Shown one piece after another: positions 1-11,787 of a stretch of DNA of 64,000 bases. A program made the translations under genes and the position numbers. The notes beneath the pieces are model-generated. The model made no database searches. It was not told the origin of the DNA and was given only the letters and a program-made list of their open reading frames with translations. Source of the stretch: Luzula sylvatica (lineage: Eukaryota > Streptophyta > Magnoliopsida > Poales > Juncaceae). The stretch covers positions 23,933,554-23,997,553 of the forward strand of contig OX326957.1 in assembly GCA_946800325.1 (NCBI GenBank). Direction: 5' to 3'. Position 1 is the first letter of the stretch. Every line of letters begins with the position of its first letter.

Positions 1-2210
1 CTTTTGAGAAATTCTCTTTCTAGGAAAGTTGCACCCCTTTCAACTAATATTCTGTTAGTTGTCTTGTGCCAAAAGTAGTATTCTTTTGTTTCTTTCGGAT
101 AACCAATGAAGAAGCACTTATCCGATTTGTGGTTCAAGCTTGGTTGACATGAATCGTTTGACGTAAGCCTCATATCCCCAAATCTTGAGAAAATTTAAGT
201 CAGGGACCTTTCCTGTCCATAACTCATAAGGAGTTTCCTCGACGGATTTAGATGGAACATTATTCAGTGTGTAAGCTGCGGTTTGCAATGCATATCCCCA
301 AAAATAAAGAGGTAAATCTGTTTGGCACATCATTGATCGAACCATATCGAGCAATGTCATATTTCTCCTCTCAGATACACCATTCCATTGTGGTGTTCTA
401 GGAGGAGTCAATTGTGGTACAATACCACACTCCTTTAGGTATGCGCTAAATTCATTGATCAAGTATTCTACTCCACGATCAGTTCGTAAAGCTTTAATTC
501 TCTAACCAAGTTGGTTTTCAACTTCATTCTTGAATTCTTTGAACTTTTCAAATGATTCACTCTTCCTTTTCATCAGATAAACATAGCCATAACGACTACA
601 ATCATATGTGAATGTAATGAAGTATCGAAAGCCATCTCGTGCACTAGTACTCATTGGACCACATACATCATAATGTATTAATTCCAATAAGACTTTCGTC
701 TTGACACCTTTCTTCTTGAAAGGTTTCTTGGTCATTTTACCAATCAAGCAAGGTTCACATGTATCTATCATATCACAATCATGAAGACCAAGGAGATTGG
801 TTTCTTGTAATATTTTTATGCGTTTCTCGCTTATATGTCCTAGACGGTAGTGCCATAAGAGAGTTTCATTTTCATGAGATATCTTGAGTCGCTTGTTATT
901 GACATTCAGAACATGTTTATTATTTATTTCAAGTAAATATAAACCATCTTGAACAACAGCATTTGTATAAAATTATCCATCTTTCGAAATACTCATACAT
1001 GAGTTTGAAATAGTAAATGCATACCCATCTTTGTCCAAACATGACACATATATAATGTTTTTACATATAGATGGAACATAATAAACACTGTTCAAATTAA
1101 TTGTTAAACCATTAGCTTGTTAAATGAAGGTGAATTGACCCAATGGCCATAACAGAAATACTAGCACCATTTCCCACCTTCAAAGTGACTTCTCCTTTCT
1201 TGAGATGTCTTGTATCCACTAGTCCCTGCATATTTGCACAAATATGAGCACATGATCCGGTATCCAATACCCAATGGTGGATAGATGTGGTTAAATTAAT
1301 TTCAATAACATATGTACCTTTTGAAACTTTGGGGCGTTTGCGCTCTATTTTGCCACTGTCCAAGTCATCCTTGTACTTGGGACAATTTGCCTTGAAGTGT
1401 CCCAACTCATGGCAATAAAAGCACTCAGTTTGAGAAGTTGGCGAGTTTTTCTTTTTGCCTTTGGAGATGTTCAGTTGAGCTCCCCCCTTCTCTTTGTTCT
1501 TTGCTGGCATTTTCCTTTTGCCCTTTCCTTTGATGAATTTCTTACTATTTTGAGATATCGCACGAACATTCTTCTCTCCCTTGTGCATGTTCATATCAGC
1601 CTCTGCTTGCTTCAAGGTCTGATGGATCTCATCCAAGGTCATTGCCTTTTCACGCAGATGAAGATGCATGACTACATCTCTGTAAGATGGGGGCAATGAA
1701 CCAAGGATTATATCCTCAGCCGAGTCAGCATGCATTGGAGCATTGAGCTTCTCCAATTTCTCGAGGTAACCCAACATTTTCAACATATGCTGGTTTACGG
1801 AAGATCCTTCCGCCATGTTACACTTCGTGAATGCTAGAGTGATCTTAGAGCTCTTTACGAGCATTCTCCAAGAACATTTTGGAGAGACGTTCAAATATCT
1901 CTTTGGGAGTATTATTTAAGAACTTTCTAGTAAGTTCAGTTAACATACTCGCCAACATGAGACCCTGAACAATCAGTTCATCCTTGCGAAACTTTTCTGC
2001 TGCGACCGTTACGTCTGCAGTGGGTTCAGTGCCTAGTACTAGTGCACTTTCGACCAGCACATCTGCAAGATCCTCTGCCCGGATGATTTGTTTGAGTTTG
2101 AGTTCCCAATCATGAAAATTGGAACCGTCACCCTCCAATGGACATTTTTCAAGTATGGATCGGATAAGTACGTTGTTTGCCATTCTATGATAATTTTTAA
2201 AGGATTTCAT
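1..2210 (-). pseudogene. Ty1-copia gag-protease-integrase remnant (element A)
   Basis: Decayed polyprotein read from 2210 down to the window edge. The gag start is near 2183-2210. A CCHC zinc knuckle (C-FY-C-HELG-H-FKAN-C) is near 1420-1385, followed by an aspartic protease motif (WVLDTGS) near 1275. Integrase follows: the CEPC/CLIG part of its zinc finger at about 770-740, DVCGPM near 665, and the WNGVSERRN end of the DDE core near 400-360. The frame is broken at least three times: within gag near 1850-1890, between protease and integrase (1112 to 771), and near 118, where the frame shifts at the residues before the DKCFF block. Reverse transcriptase and RNase H would lie left of position 1. 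Family assignment is secure; the element cannot code for a working polyprotein. Confidence 0.9.
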
Positions 2211-3393
2211 GCTAATATTTATGTAAAACTGATACTACATATATTTAATGTCCTTAATGCAGTATATTCAAGATCCTATCTCAAATAAACGAACTCATCC
2301 GATTTATTCACTCAAGGTAAGTAACATATACTAATCATAACCTTTTAGAAAATTTATTTGCAATCATTTGCAATTTTTCTAAACTTTATGACTCTTGTCA
2401 ATTTCCCGAGGCTTCAAGCCTAGATCTTGACTTCTCGTTAAGCAAACTCATTTTATTTGGTCAATAAGTTTGGCCATATTATCTAAAGAAAATAAATGTA
2501 AGAAATGCCTCACATCTGATACACTTATCAATGGCCAGATCATATGTCCTAACATATTCCACAATTTCTAGAGAATATAAATTACACTCCTGCATATTAT
2601 AGTCCCTAGCTTAAAGTGGATAAAATGAGAAGGAAATATACTTAATTTTTCAGTGGACTTTCGGAATGTATCTATAGACGTTAATTTGGTATGTTAAGTA
2701 TTCATATACCCAAAAATAAAGAGAGCAGAAATTTGCATAACAATGCACTATTTTGTACCTCTTAATTAATTTCCTTTTCTCAAGTATGTGCAGTTCTCTT
2801 AAATCATTTAAATCACTTCAAAAATTGATTTACAAATATTTTGAAACAAGGTTTGAAAATGATAATTACAATCCATTAAACATTTAAAGCAAACACAAAC
2901 CATTTGAGATCACTTTTAATCGCCCACAAATAAATTATGTACACTGTTACGATTCTGTATCTTTTACAAAAATTATAACACTTTTGTACAGAGAATTTAC
3001 TTTAAGTCAAAACGAGACATGATGATTCAAATTTAGAAACTGGTTTCATTCAAATCCAATAAATCGTTTGAAAGATTTCGCGATTTGAATATTAGCAAAA
3101 CATCCCGTCGATGCAGGAAATTCCAGCAACTCACTGTTTTTGTTTTATTTTGTTTTAGCTATATAGATCTGTCCTAAGACCTTTGATCTATATGTTTTAT
3201 CCATTCCAAACATCTATGAAGATGTAAGAATTTTAGAAAACACAAAAACAAGTAACCATTAAATCTAGGACGACGATTAAAACTCAGAATAAAACAAATT
3301 CAGAACCGCAACACAAAAGATCAATCAATTAAGCATTATTCAATAATCAATTACATAATAAAATAGTCTAATTAGCTAAATAATAAGAACCAT
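2211..3393 (-). other. Untranslated leader of copia element A
   Basis: AT-rich, non-coding stretch of about 1.2 kb between the primer-binding site and the gag start, read on the minus strand. No long open frame occurs on either strand. It fits the long leader of some plant copia elements. Confidence 0.6.
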
Positions 3394-3405
3394 GTTCTGA
3401 TACCA
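3394..3405 (-). other. Primer-binding site of copia element A
   Basis: On the minus strand this reads TGGTATCAGAAC, close to the initiator-methionine tRNA complement (TGGTATCAGAGC) used by most plant copia elements. Two bases (AT) separate it from the CA end of the LTR, which fixes the LTR boundary at 3408. Confidence 0.85.
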
Positions 3406-3407
3406 AT

Positions 3408-5218
3408 TGAAGGATTTCATGACGTTTGTCAGAGTAAATATTAAAAATTAATTCCAACAAAGTCGGGAATCGTCTTACTTAATCTAACTTTGTACTCTAA
3501 TTTATTTTATTTATCCTACAAGAAGGATTATAATACAATACCAAATATCTTTAACGTAGGTCTGGTCCTCTTGGGTTCACCCTTGAATCCAAAACAAGAA
3601 CGGCGTCGAGTCCGTGCTAGCGTCCTCTTGTCCGCACCTAGCTCCGTCGCCCGTTTCTGATCGATTGCTTAATCAATCACGTTTCAACAAACACTTCAAG
3701 AGAAAGAGAAAGACTAGCTATAGAGAGAAAACTCTTATTACATTCATATACTCATGTATATTCCTCTTATCAAATGCATAGCCAGGGCTCATATTTATAG
3801 TCCCTCAACATTAGGTCAAGACCCTTTCAAATTCGTATGGCATTTAAGGCATGAACAAAATTCGAAGCAGCACATTAACTTCTGACCATTGTTCATTGTT
3901 TCTGTCATAACTTATTCTAGAAAATTCCGAATGACTTGAAACCTTCGCCATTAAAAACTAAATTCAAATGGCTATAATTTACATAGGTCATTTGTACAGA
4001 ATGGTAATGTTTTGCTATTTCAAACGTTCAAACATGCCTGAAAATCTGTCTCGAATTTATGGTCATGATCCATGTTTATTTGGACTTCTCAAGTTCTCTT
4101 CTCAATTTGTTTTGGCCTTGGGCTTGAAACAAATTATGATATGTGCTACATATATTATTATCATATATGCACATTTCATTTAATTTATTTTCATACTAGG
4201 TAGTCATCTCATATGACATAATATTTTACATATTTCTATTTGTATCTGTATTTATTACAACATGAAATCTTTATACATATAAAAAAAAATATAAAATATA
4301 TTTCTTGTTTCCCGTTCAGTTGGTGTGACCTATATCGAGGATCTATGCTATGTTAGCAATGGAATAAACCACTTTATTCCACAAACTGTAAGCGGTATTC
4401 TAGCTATACATTACGGTTACCCAAATAACTTAGATGTATAGTAACCGTTTTACGAAACGTAATCCTTGTGATATTGATTGTGTCCATTCCTTTCCTTTAT
4501 GATATTGTGATTAATATAGGAAGTAGTGATGTGTCATCTTTGTATTATAATCATTTCTTGATCTCTATTAAGTAAATTATAAATATAGAACTGCACTTCA
4601 GTTATATTGGATCCATTCATAATTCTACTTTATCAAGGGGCCCATAATATCATTTCTCATAATGAATGAGTGGCAATGATGTTATTGACATGTACTCTCT
4701 TTCCAGCATAAGTTACGTATAAAGAACTATTGCTTTTATCACCACTTATTAATAAGCAGCTTTTAATAATAATTACGTTATGCATTCTTCATGTGAAAAA
4801 GATACATCTCTCAATCTTAGAACCAGACACACGATGAAAAACATTAATGATACTAACACAATTCATATAATGTTTCATCTATTAGGTCTGTTCAATAAAT
4901 GAACCTGTTCATATATTAGAGTTGCTAAATGATAATCTTTTATCAACGTTTGCAGAACTGCAACGTACTTTTAATCAACACGACATTCTTATTATGTATA
5001 TTAGTGTTCCTGTTAATATCCAAGACGTGTGAACATTTTAGAGTTCAATATTTATTATCACTTAAAGTTCTGCGGTTCAAGACCAAGTGCATCTTCTTGA
5101 ACACTTCTAAATGAAAAATATAAAAGCTCATGGAACAAAATGTAAATAACATCCTATTCATAAAAATAGCATATAAAAATTATCCACATATGATAACTTT
5201 TGGAACACAAATCTAACA
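3408..5218 (-). repeat. 1.8-kb LTR shared by copia elements A and B
   Basis: Begins TG and ends CA on the plus strand. On the minus strand it starts TGTTAGATTTG directly after the polypurine tract at 5219-5230 and ends TTCA directly before the primer-binding site. A TATA-like CTATAAATATG (minus strand, about 3800-3790) would place U3 at about 5218-3770 and R-U5 at about 3770-3408. No second copy of this LTR is in the window, so its age cannot be read here. The length is long for copia but possible. Confidence 0.75.
3790..3801 (-). promoter_or_regulatory. TATA-like box in the 3408-5218 LTR
   Basis: The minus strand reads ACTATAAATATG. It lies about 1.4 kb into the LTR, upstream of the primer-binding site, where an LTR promoter is expected. 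The call rests on motif and position only. Confidence 0.45.
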
Positions 5219-5230
5219 ATCTCCCACTTG
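5219..5230 (-). other. Polypurine tract of copia element B
   Basis: The minus strand reads CAAGTGGGAGAT immediately before the LTR start TGTTAG. This is the standard plus-strand primer site of plant copia elements. It shows that internal sequence of a second copy (B) lies on this side of the LTR. Confidence 0.8.
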
Positions 5231-5238
5231 TTCGTAAA

Positions 5239-5910
5239 TGTAGGGATACGCACACGTTTATCAAAGTGTGCAGCGGAATTAGTTTCGCATGCGTAACCTA
5301 ATTCTACCGGGATCACGCTCTAAAACCATCCAAAAAGGAAGAGTTGGAGATAATTACCTCGTACAAGTTAGTACGTGTCGATTACTTCTCCAAATCCGCG
5401 AACCTTCTCCTAAGAATGCTCGTGCAGTCCCTCTACTCGTGTCCACCTTGATTTCGACCGATTGGAAATCGCCAACGCCGTTCTAGTCGCCGTCATGATC
5501 AATCTCTCAAGATCCTTGCTCGAATCTCCCTCTCAATCTCACCAGATCTGATCTGGAATTCTGTGGAAGAGGAAAGAGAAACGACGGCTCAAAAACCCTA
5601 GAAAACTTAGGTCAAAACGAAATCAGAATTCTATATATATAGGAATTCAGTCCGTTCGAACGCACCTAAATGGTTCGTTCGAACGCACCTAAATTGTTCG
5701 TTCGAACGCACCTAAATGGTTCGTTCGAACGAACCCAGTTCGTTCGAACGCACTTCAGTAGTTCGTTCGTACTAACCCTAATCTGACTATCACGAATAAG
5801 TCCGTTCGAACGCACTCATATAGTTCGTTCGAACGAACCTAATTCTGACTGCAGAATTGCCTATTTATATAAATTCTTCCAAGTTAATTCTTAAGCCATA
5901 TTTTCTTTCA
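5239..5910 (-). repeat. LTR type 1, 3' LTR of copia element E
   Basis: 672 bp from TG to CA (TTTCTTTCA). The minus strand begins TGAAAGAAAATATGG, preceded by a purine-rich tract (complement of AACTCCCTCTTGG). A TATA-like CCTATATATATAG on the minus strand lies near 5648-5632. The same LTR end recurs at 20220-20368. The array of TTCGAACG palindromes lies in its U3 part. Confidence 0.8.
5648..5850. promoter_or_regulatory. Array of TTCGAACG palindromes in LTR U3
   Basis: At least seven copies of TTCGAACG spaced mostly 20-25 bp apart, three of them in a near-perfect tandem unit (GTTCGTTCGAACGCACCTAA). Some copies extend to the perfect 16-bp palindrome GTTCGTTCGAACGAAC. On the minus strand the array lies just upstream of the TATA-like sequence at about 5640, so it may act as an enhancer. 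No factor is identified; the spacing does not fit a heat-shock element. Confidence 0.7.
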
Positions 5911-7210
5911 AACTCCCTCTTGGATTAAGACTTAATCAACTTGGCCATATGTCCAACATATGTCGTGAGATCTAATCTCACGTGATTCCATTTTGTTTGT
6001 CCAACAAACGTATTGGTGAGCATTATCTTGAGAATCCGATATGTTACGAAATCAAGGTGTGACCGTGTAGGTTCGTCTAATACTGGCAGTGGATATAGCA
6101 GCAATCCACAAGATATTGTGAGCACTAGACTGCCGTTAATACCTACCCAGAATTAGCACGAAAAAGGTGGAGAACACCTTTATGAAGATGCAGTACATCT
6201 TCATGCCTAACTCAGATAAGTGTTACTAGTCCTCTTGTCCGCGATATCTTCCGATCAAAAGAGTCACGGTGAAGCCTAAGACTTCAAGTCATCCTCTATT
6301 CTTTTTGATCAGATATACTCTTTCTCGATAAGAATTAGATTGATAATAACAATGCGAACTCCTTGAGTTCCATCGAGCTTGGCCAATCATTTCATCAATC
6401 TCAATTCAATCGAGGGGCCCGAGAGATATCTCCCTCTATCCTTTTTCAAGGTTAGAAAGAAACAATTCCTATCTTGCAATCTCACATCCTTTGCCTATGC
6501 TAAAAACAATACCCAATAGTAATCACTGCTACACAGTTACGCGTAGGGTCAATTATATCAAAACATTGCCTTTTCACATACTAGGTATCCATGAGACCAC
6601 TCAAGTATGAAGAACCAAAACGCTCTATCTGGATATGAGTTCGTCTCCAATGACTCTGACCATGTTACAAACTCATATAGTGGTCAGTCCAATATACGAC
6701 GCCGCGTATATCCATATTCTAGAATCAACGCTACCGTCCCAGATCAGTAAAACCTGATCATCTCATCTACGAATATGCTAGTGTATGGAAAAGTCTCCAT
6801 TCAGTGAATGGACTACCTGGTTCAAACCTATGAACAACTTTATACACCAGGGACGTTTTAGAATTATATTCATTCCGTTTAGTGGTTTTACTATCATTCA
6901 ATTGACGAATCAATATGCCAGACGAAGGCCATGCAACATATTATTCTCAACTGACTCGATGCACTAAACTAGAATAAAATTCAAGGTCTATCTGATTATT
7001 TTAATCAAATAACCTCTCACACACTTTCTTGTTATTTAAATTTTTTGAAATATGAAGGTTTAGGTCATATGATGAATAATAATATAAATATCTGTCTCAT
7101 AAACAAATACAATCCCAATAACACACCTAGGGCATAATAAATGTTCTCCCACTTGTACTAGGCAGATCTAATCCCCATATGCAATAAGAAACATAAATAA
7201 AACACCCAAT
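5911..7210 (-). other. 3' non-coding region of copia element E
   Basis: About 1.3 kb between the pol stop and the 3' LTR, without a convincing ORF. It aligns in patches with 12878-13990 of element D (shared blocks around 6051/13030, 6420/13350 and 6460/13390), so it is part of the element. A second polypurine-like tract (minus CAAGTGGGAGAAC) lies at 7143-7155, close to the pol end. An alternative LTR boundary at 7134 (CA before TAATAAATG) therefore cannot be excluded. Confidence 0.6.
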
Positions 7211-8119
7211 CTAACACTGCGATAGATATCCCAATCCTATCGCCCTAGCATGCTGCTCATGCTTGGCACGTGATAGTGGCTTCGTAAATGGATCGGCCAC
7301 GTTATCCTCAGTAGGTATCTTCATTATTTTCACGTCACCTCTCTTCGTAATCTCACGAATCAAGTGGTAACGCCGGAGTACATGCTTGGACCTGTGATGC
7401 GCTCGCGGTTCCTTAGATTGTGCTATTGCTCCGTTATTGTCACAATAGACATCCATGGGACCCGAGATGCTTGGCATAACGCCAAGTTCCATCACGAACT
7501 GTCGTAGCCAGACAACCTCCTTTGCGGCTTCCGAAGCCGCGATGTATTCCGCTTCAGTTGTAAAATCAGCCACCGTCTTCTGTTTGGAGCTTTTCCAAAC
7601 AACAGCTCCGCCATTGAGCGTGAAGACGTAACCACTTTGAGATTGGAAATCGTCCGGGCAAGTTTGGAAACTAGCATCTGTATATCCTTGGATAATCAGA
7701 TCTCCTTCCGAACCTCCATAGACAAGAAACATATCTTTAGTATTCCTGAGATACTTAAGAATGCTCTTGACTGCGGACCAGTGAACTTCCCCGGGATCAG
7801 ACTGATAGCGGGAAGTCACACTCAACGCATATGCGACATCTGGTCTAGTACATATCATGGCATACATGATCGATCCTATAGCCGAAGCGTATGGGATCCG
7901 ACTCATTCGCTCACGATCAGCGTCCGTCGAAGGACACTGATCCTTGGTGAGAGCGATGCCATGTGACATTGGCAGAAATCCTTTCTTGGATTGCTCCATG
8001 TGAAACCTAGTTATCACTTTGTCAATATATGTACTTTGACTTAGTCCGAGAAGTCTCCTCGATCTATCTCTATAGATCTTCACGCCTAAAATATAGGCGG
8101 CTTCTCCTAAGTCCTTCAT
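7211..8119 (-). pseudogene. Copia element E: end of reverse transcriptase and RNase H
   Basis: 302 codons. It opens with MKDLGEAAYILG, the thumb/connection region of copia reverse transcriptase. RNase H shows GYTDASF near residue 145, the TEAEYIAASEAAKE helix near 187 and the CDNNGAIA motif near 226, then a copia-type tail (DPFTKPLS). The reading frame is open to its natural stop but is out of frame with the upstream part because about one base is missing at the GSQFA/MKDLG junction near 8116-8119. The block is well preserved. Confidence 0.9.
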
Positions 8120-9009
8120 GCGAATTGACTACCCAAATATGCCTTAACCTGGTTAAGCATTGGGATGTCATTTCCAATGAGTAAGATGTCGTCCACGTAC
8201 AAGATGAGGAATACGACCGAACTCCCACTGAATTTCTTGTATACACAGGGTTCCTCGATATTTTGAATGAAACCATACTTAGCGATGACCTCATCGAATC
8301 GTATGTTCCATGCACGAGATGCTTGTTTTAATCCATAAATGGATCTCACAAGCTTGCACACTTTATTCGTATTCTTTGGATCGACAAAACTCTCGGGTTG
8401 TGTCATATACACATCCTCGGTAAGGTTCCCGTTAAGGAAAGCGGTTTTGACATCCATCTGCCATATCTCATCATCGTGATATGCAGCTATTGCTAGAAGA
8501 ATGCGAATACTTTTAAACATGGCTACTGGAGAAAACGTTTCATCATAGTCTATACCATGAATTTGCTTGAAACCTTTCGCCACCAGTCTTTCTTTAAAAG
8601 TGTGTACATTACCATCCATGTCGGTTTTCTTCTTGAAAACCCATTTGCACCCAACGGTCTTAGCACCATTTGGTAGATCAATAAGATTCCAAACCTTATT
8701 ATCATACATGGACTGGATCTCGGTTTTCATGGCTTCATGCCATTTCGAGGAATCCAGGCTAGACATAGCACCTTTGTAGGAGGTTGGCTCGTCATCTAGA
8801 GTCAACTCATCATCGTCATTACTAATGAGAAATCCATATCTCTCAGGTTCTTGACGATTCCTACTAGATCTACGTATAGCTTGTGTACTAGATTCTGGTT
8901 CACCATCCAATGGTAACTCAAAATCTTGTTCCAGATCAACTTGTTCACTTTGTGGTTCTCGAATTTCTTCAAGATCAATTTTACTCCCACTGGCTTGACG
9001 ATCTAGGAA
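8116..9009 (-). pseudogene. Copia element E: reverse transcriptase N-terminal part
   Basis: Same frame as the gag-integrase block, from which one TAA at 9012-9010 separates it. Residues run through an acidic linker, KWHEAMKTEIQSMYDN, KWVFKKKTDMDG, FSPVAMFKSIRILLAIAA, QMDVKTAFLNG, YGLKQASRAWN and the catalytic LILYVDDILL. All conserved RT blocks are present, including the YVDD pair of aspartates. It ends at 8116 in a frameshift stop. Confidence 0.9.
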
Positions 9010-11157
9010 TTACTTCTCTAAGAAGTGTCCTCGTCGAGCCATGAAAACCTTGTTTTCGCTAGGCAAGTAAAAGTAGTATCCTCTAGTTTCTTGAGGATAC
9101 CCCACAAATAAACACTTGTCTGATCTTGGCTCGAGTTTTTCCGTCAATAGTCTTTTGACATATACCTCGCAGCCCCAAATCTTAAAATAAGACAATAATG
9201 GCACCTTGCCATGCCATAATTCATATGGTGTCTTTTCAACAGATTTGGACGGAACTTTATTCAGTATATGAGCGGCCGTTTGAAGCGCGAAACCCCAAAA
9301 TGACTTTGGCAACTCCGTTCGACTCATCATCGAGCGAACCATGTCTAACAAGGTCAGATTCCTCCTCTCAGACACTCCATTCCATTGGGGTATACCGGGT
9401 GGAGTCCATTGTGATACTATACCACAATCTCGAAGATAGTCCTCAAACTCATAGCTCACGTATTCACCACCTCGATCCGATCGAATGGCTTTTACTTTCT
9501 TGCCCAGTTGAAGTTCTACTTCGTGTTGAAACTCTTTGAATTTCTCAAAAGTTTCACTTTTGTGACGCATTAAGTATAGATATCCATATCTACTATAATC
9601 GTCAGTAAAAGTCACGAAGTAGCGATACCCATTTCTAGCCTCGACACTCATCGGTCCACATACATCGGAATGTATGAGGGCCAACACATCTTTCGATCTT
9701 TCTCCTTTCTTGGAGAAAGGTGACTTTGTCATCTTACCCATCAAACAAGATTCGCAATTTTCTATTGACTCTAAGTCAAAAGAATCTAGCACTCCATCCT
9801 TTTGGAGTCTAGCAATGCGTTTCTCGTTTATGTGTCCGAGACGACAATGCCATGAGTATGTTTCATTAGTTTGAGTAGTATTTATGTTATAAATGGACTG
9901 ATTATTGTTGTTATTTTCTAAATCCAAGACATATAGACCATTTTCAACAGGAACATTACTAAAGAAAATATCATTCTTGCGAATAAAATAATCATTAGTA
10001 CCAATAACTAATTCATATCCATCCGCAATAAGTCTCGAAACAGAAATAATACTCCTACTCAAAGTAGGTACATAACAACAATTATCTAAAACTAAAATAA
10101 GTCCATTTGGCAAAGTTAAATCATACGCCCCTTCGGCTAATGCTGCTACTCGAGCTCCATTCCCGACGCGTAAATCAACTTCGCCACGAATCAATGATCT
10201 TCTACTTCTTAGGCCCTGTATATTATTACAAATATGAGTCCCACATCCAGTGTCCAACACCCATGATGATGAAGTAAAGAAATAAGATTCGATAACAAAA
10301 ATACCTGATGCCGGTATGTCCAAGGAAGCGGTCTTTTGCTTGCTCTCCCTCAGGAAGATCTCGCAATCACGCTTCCAATGCCCCTCCTTGAGGCAGTGGA
10401 AACACTTCTTGTCATCCTTGGCTTTCTTGCCCACAGGCTTAAGCGCAACCTTGTTGCCCTTTGCCTTCCTCTTCTTGTTTTTGTTCCCATTGCTTGGACT
10501 CTTCCCATCAACCACCAATACTTCCGAAGTCCTAGACTTCATGTACCGCGGTTTCTGGTCACTTTCGAATGTTCTGAGCATTCCGAAAAGCTGGGGAATG
10601 GTCCTTTTCATGTCTGACATGTGGAAATGCGAAATGAACGAATCGAAACTCGATGGCAGTGACAACATGATCAAATCAGTTTGTAACTCCTCCTCGAATT
10701 TCATGCCAAGCTTCTCAAGATGATCGAAATATCCTTTCATCTTGAGAAGGTGCGAACTAACGGGCGTACCATCTTGCATCTTGCATTGCGTCGCATTGCC
10801 AAGAGCTTGATACTTCTCCACCCTTGCTTGAACCTGAAACATCTCCCTGAGCTGTTTCATAATCTCGTATGCATCCTGTTTCTCAAACTGGATTTGATAT
10901 TCAGGAGTCATAGTAGCCAACATGAGGCATGTGACATCATTCGAATCGTCCATCATGGTCGTATATTCGAATATGGCATCCCCAGTTGCGTCATCTCCTG
11001 GCACAGGAGGGATAGGCGTCTCAAAGACATGTGCCTTTCCTTCCTGTTTCAGAACGAATCCCAGATTCATCTGCCAGTCGAGAAAGTTCTTTCTGTTCAT
11101 TCGTTCCCTTTCCAAAATGGAACGCAAACTAAAGCGGTTGTTACTTGGTAAAGCCAT
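9010..11157 (-). pseudogene. Copia element E: gag, protease and integrase
   Basis: 715 codons from an ATG (MALPSNN) to a premature TAA. Gag occupies about residues 1-240, then a CCHC knuckle (CFHCLKEGHWKRDC) near 255 and protease (WVLDTGCGTH) near 300. The integrase zinc finger (WHCRLGH ... CESCLMGK) is near 435-475. The catalytic core has DVCGPM, RSDRGGEY and WNGVSERRN, giving the D, D and E. The frame is intact over 2.1 kb, unlike the surrounding elements. The stop is one codon change in an otherwise continuous pol frame, so the element needed only one nonsense change and one small deletion to lose function. Confidence 0.92.
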
Positions 11158-11787
11158 GAATTCTACAATTTTGAAAAATAATGTAATTAATAACGTGGTC
11201 TTTCATATATTAAAATTCATTTTTAAATAACTTGAAATACCCATTATTTTATCATTTCAAATAGCCCCCACTATTGAAACGGAGATTTGATACCTTAAAT
11301 CTCATAATGGATAAGATCCCTATTTAACGTATCTCTAAGGTGACGAAGGCCAACCACTTAGAAAATACGTTACGTTGGGTAGGACAATGTCCAATCATCT
11401 CCAAGACGATTCTTGCTTTGTTCATGAGGACTGGTATTGAGTCCAACTCAAAACCAGTGTGTGTGTACCTCACTCCTTGCCCCAAATCCAAGCCTAGCTA
11501 GCGAATTGGTCAAGCCAAACCACAAGTGGAGTATCATTCAATTAGCGAATTGAACATGCCAGACGAAGGCCATGCAACACGTCAACTCTTAATCAATGCA
11601 TGCCTTCCATGCTACGTACGTGTAAATCTGTGCCAGACGAAGGCCATGCAACACAAATAAACAAATACTAGTCTTGAAGGTTCCACTCTGGGAGGCAAAT
11701 AACTTGATAATTACGTGGGAGGATTTTCTTTTTAAAAAATCATTTATTTTATTCATTCACAATAACAAATAAAATTATGGTATAGCA
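11158..11787 (-). other. Leader region of copia element E
   Basis: Non-coding stretch upstream of gag. It aligns in patches with the leader of element D at about 20000-20219 (the GTCCAAT and CAGT...GTGTGTG blocks). It carries two exact copies of GCCAGACGAAGGCCATGCAA (from 11558 and 11632) that also occur once in the 3' non-coding region near 6917. No clear primer-binding site is adjacent to the LTR at 11788; a poor match (minus AGGTATCAAATC) lies near 11295. Confidence 0.5.

Noticed and set aside
5648..5850. TTCGAACG array considered as heat-shock elements
   Set aside because: TTC and GAA blocks lack the two-base spacing of a heat-shock element, so I report only a palindrome array.
10316..11230. 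Plus-strand ORFs of 93-143 codons opposite the copia gag
   Set aside because: They are antisense shadows of a clear gag-pol frame and show no domain of their own.
11285..11297. AGGTATCAAATC on the minus strand as the primer-binding site of element E
   Set aside because: Only about 9 of 12 bases match, and no LTR end (CA) precedes it.
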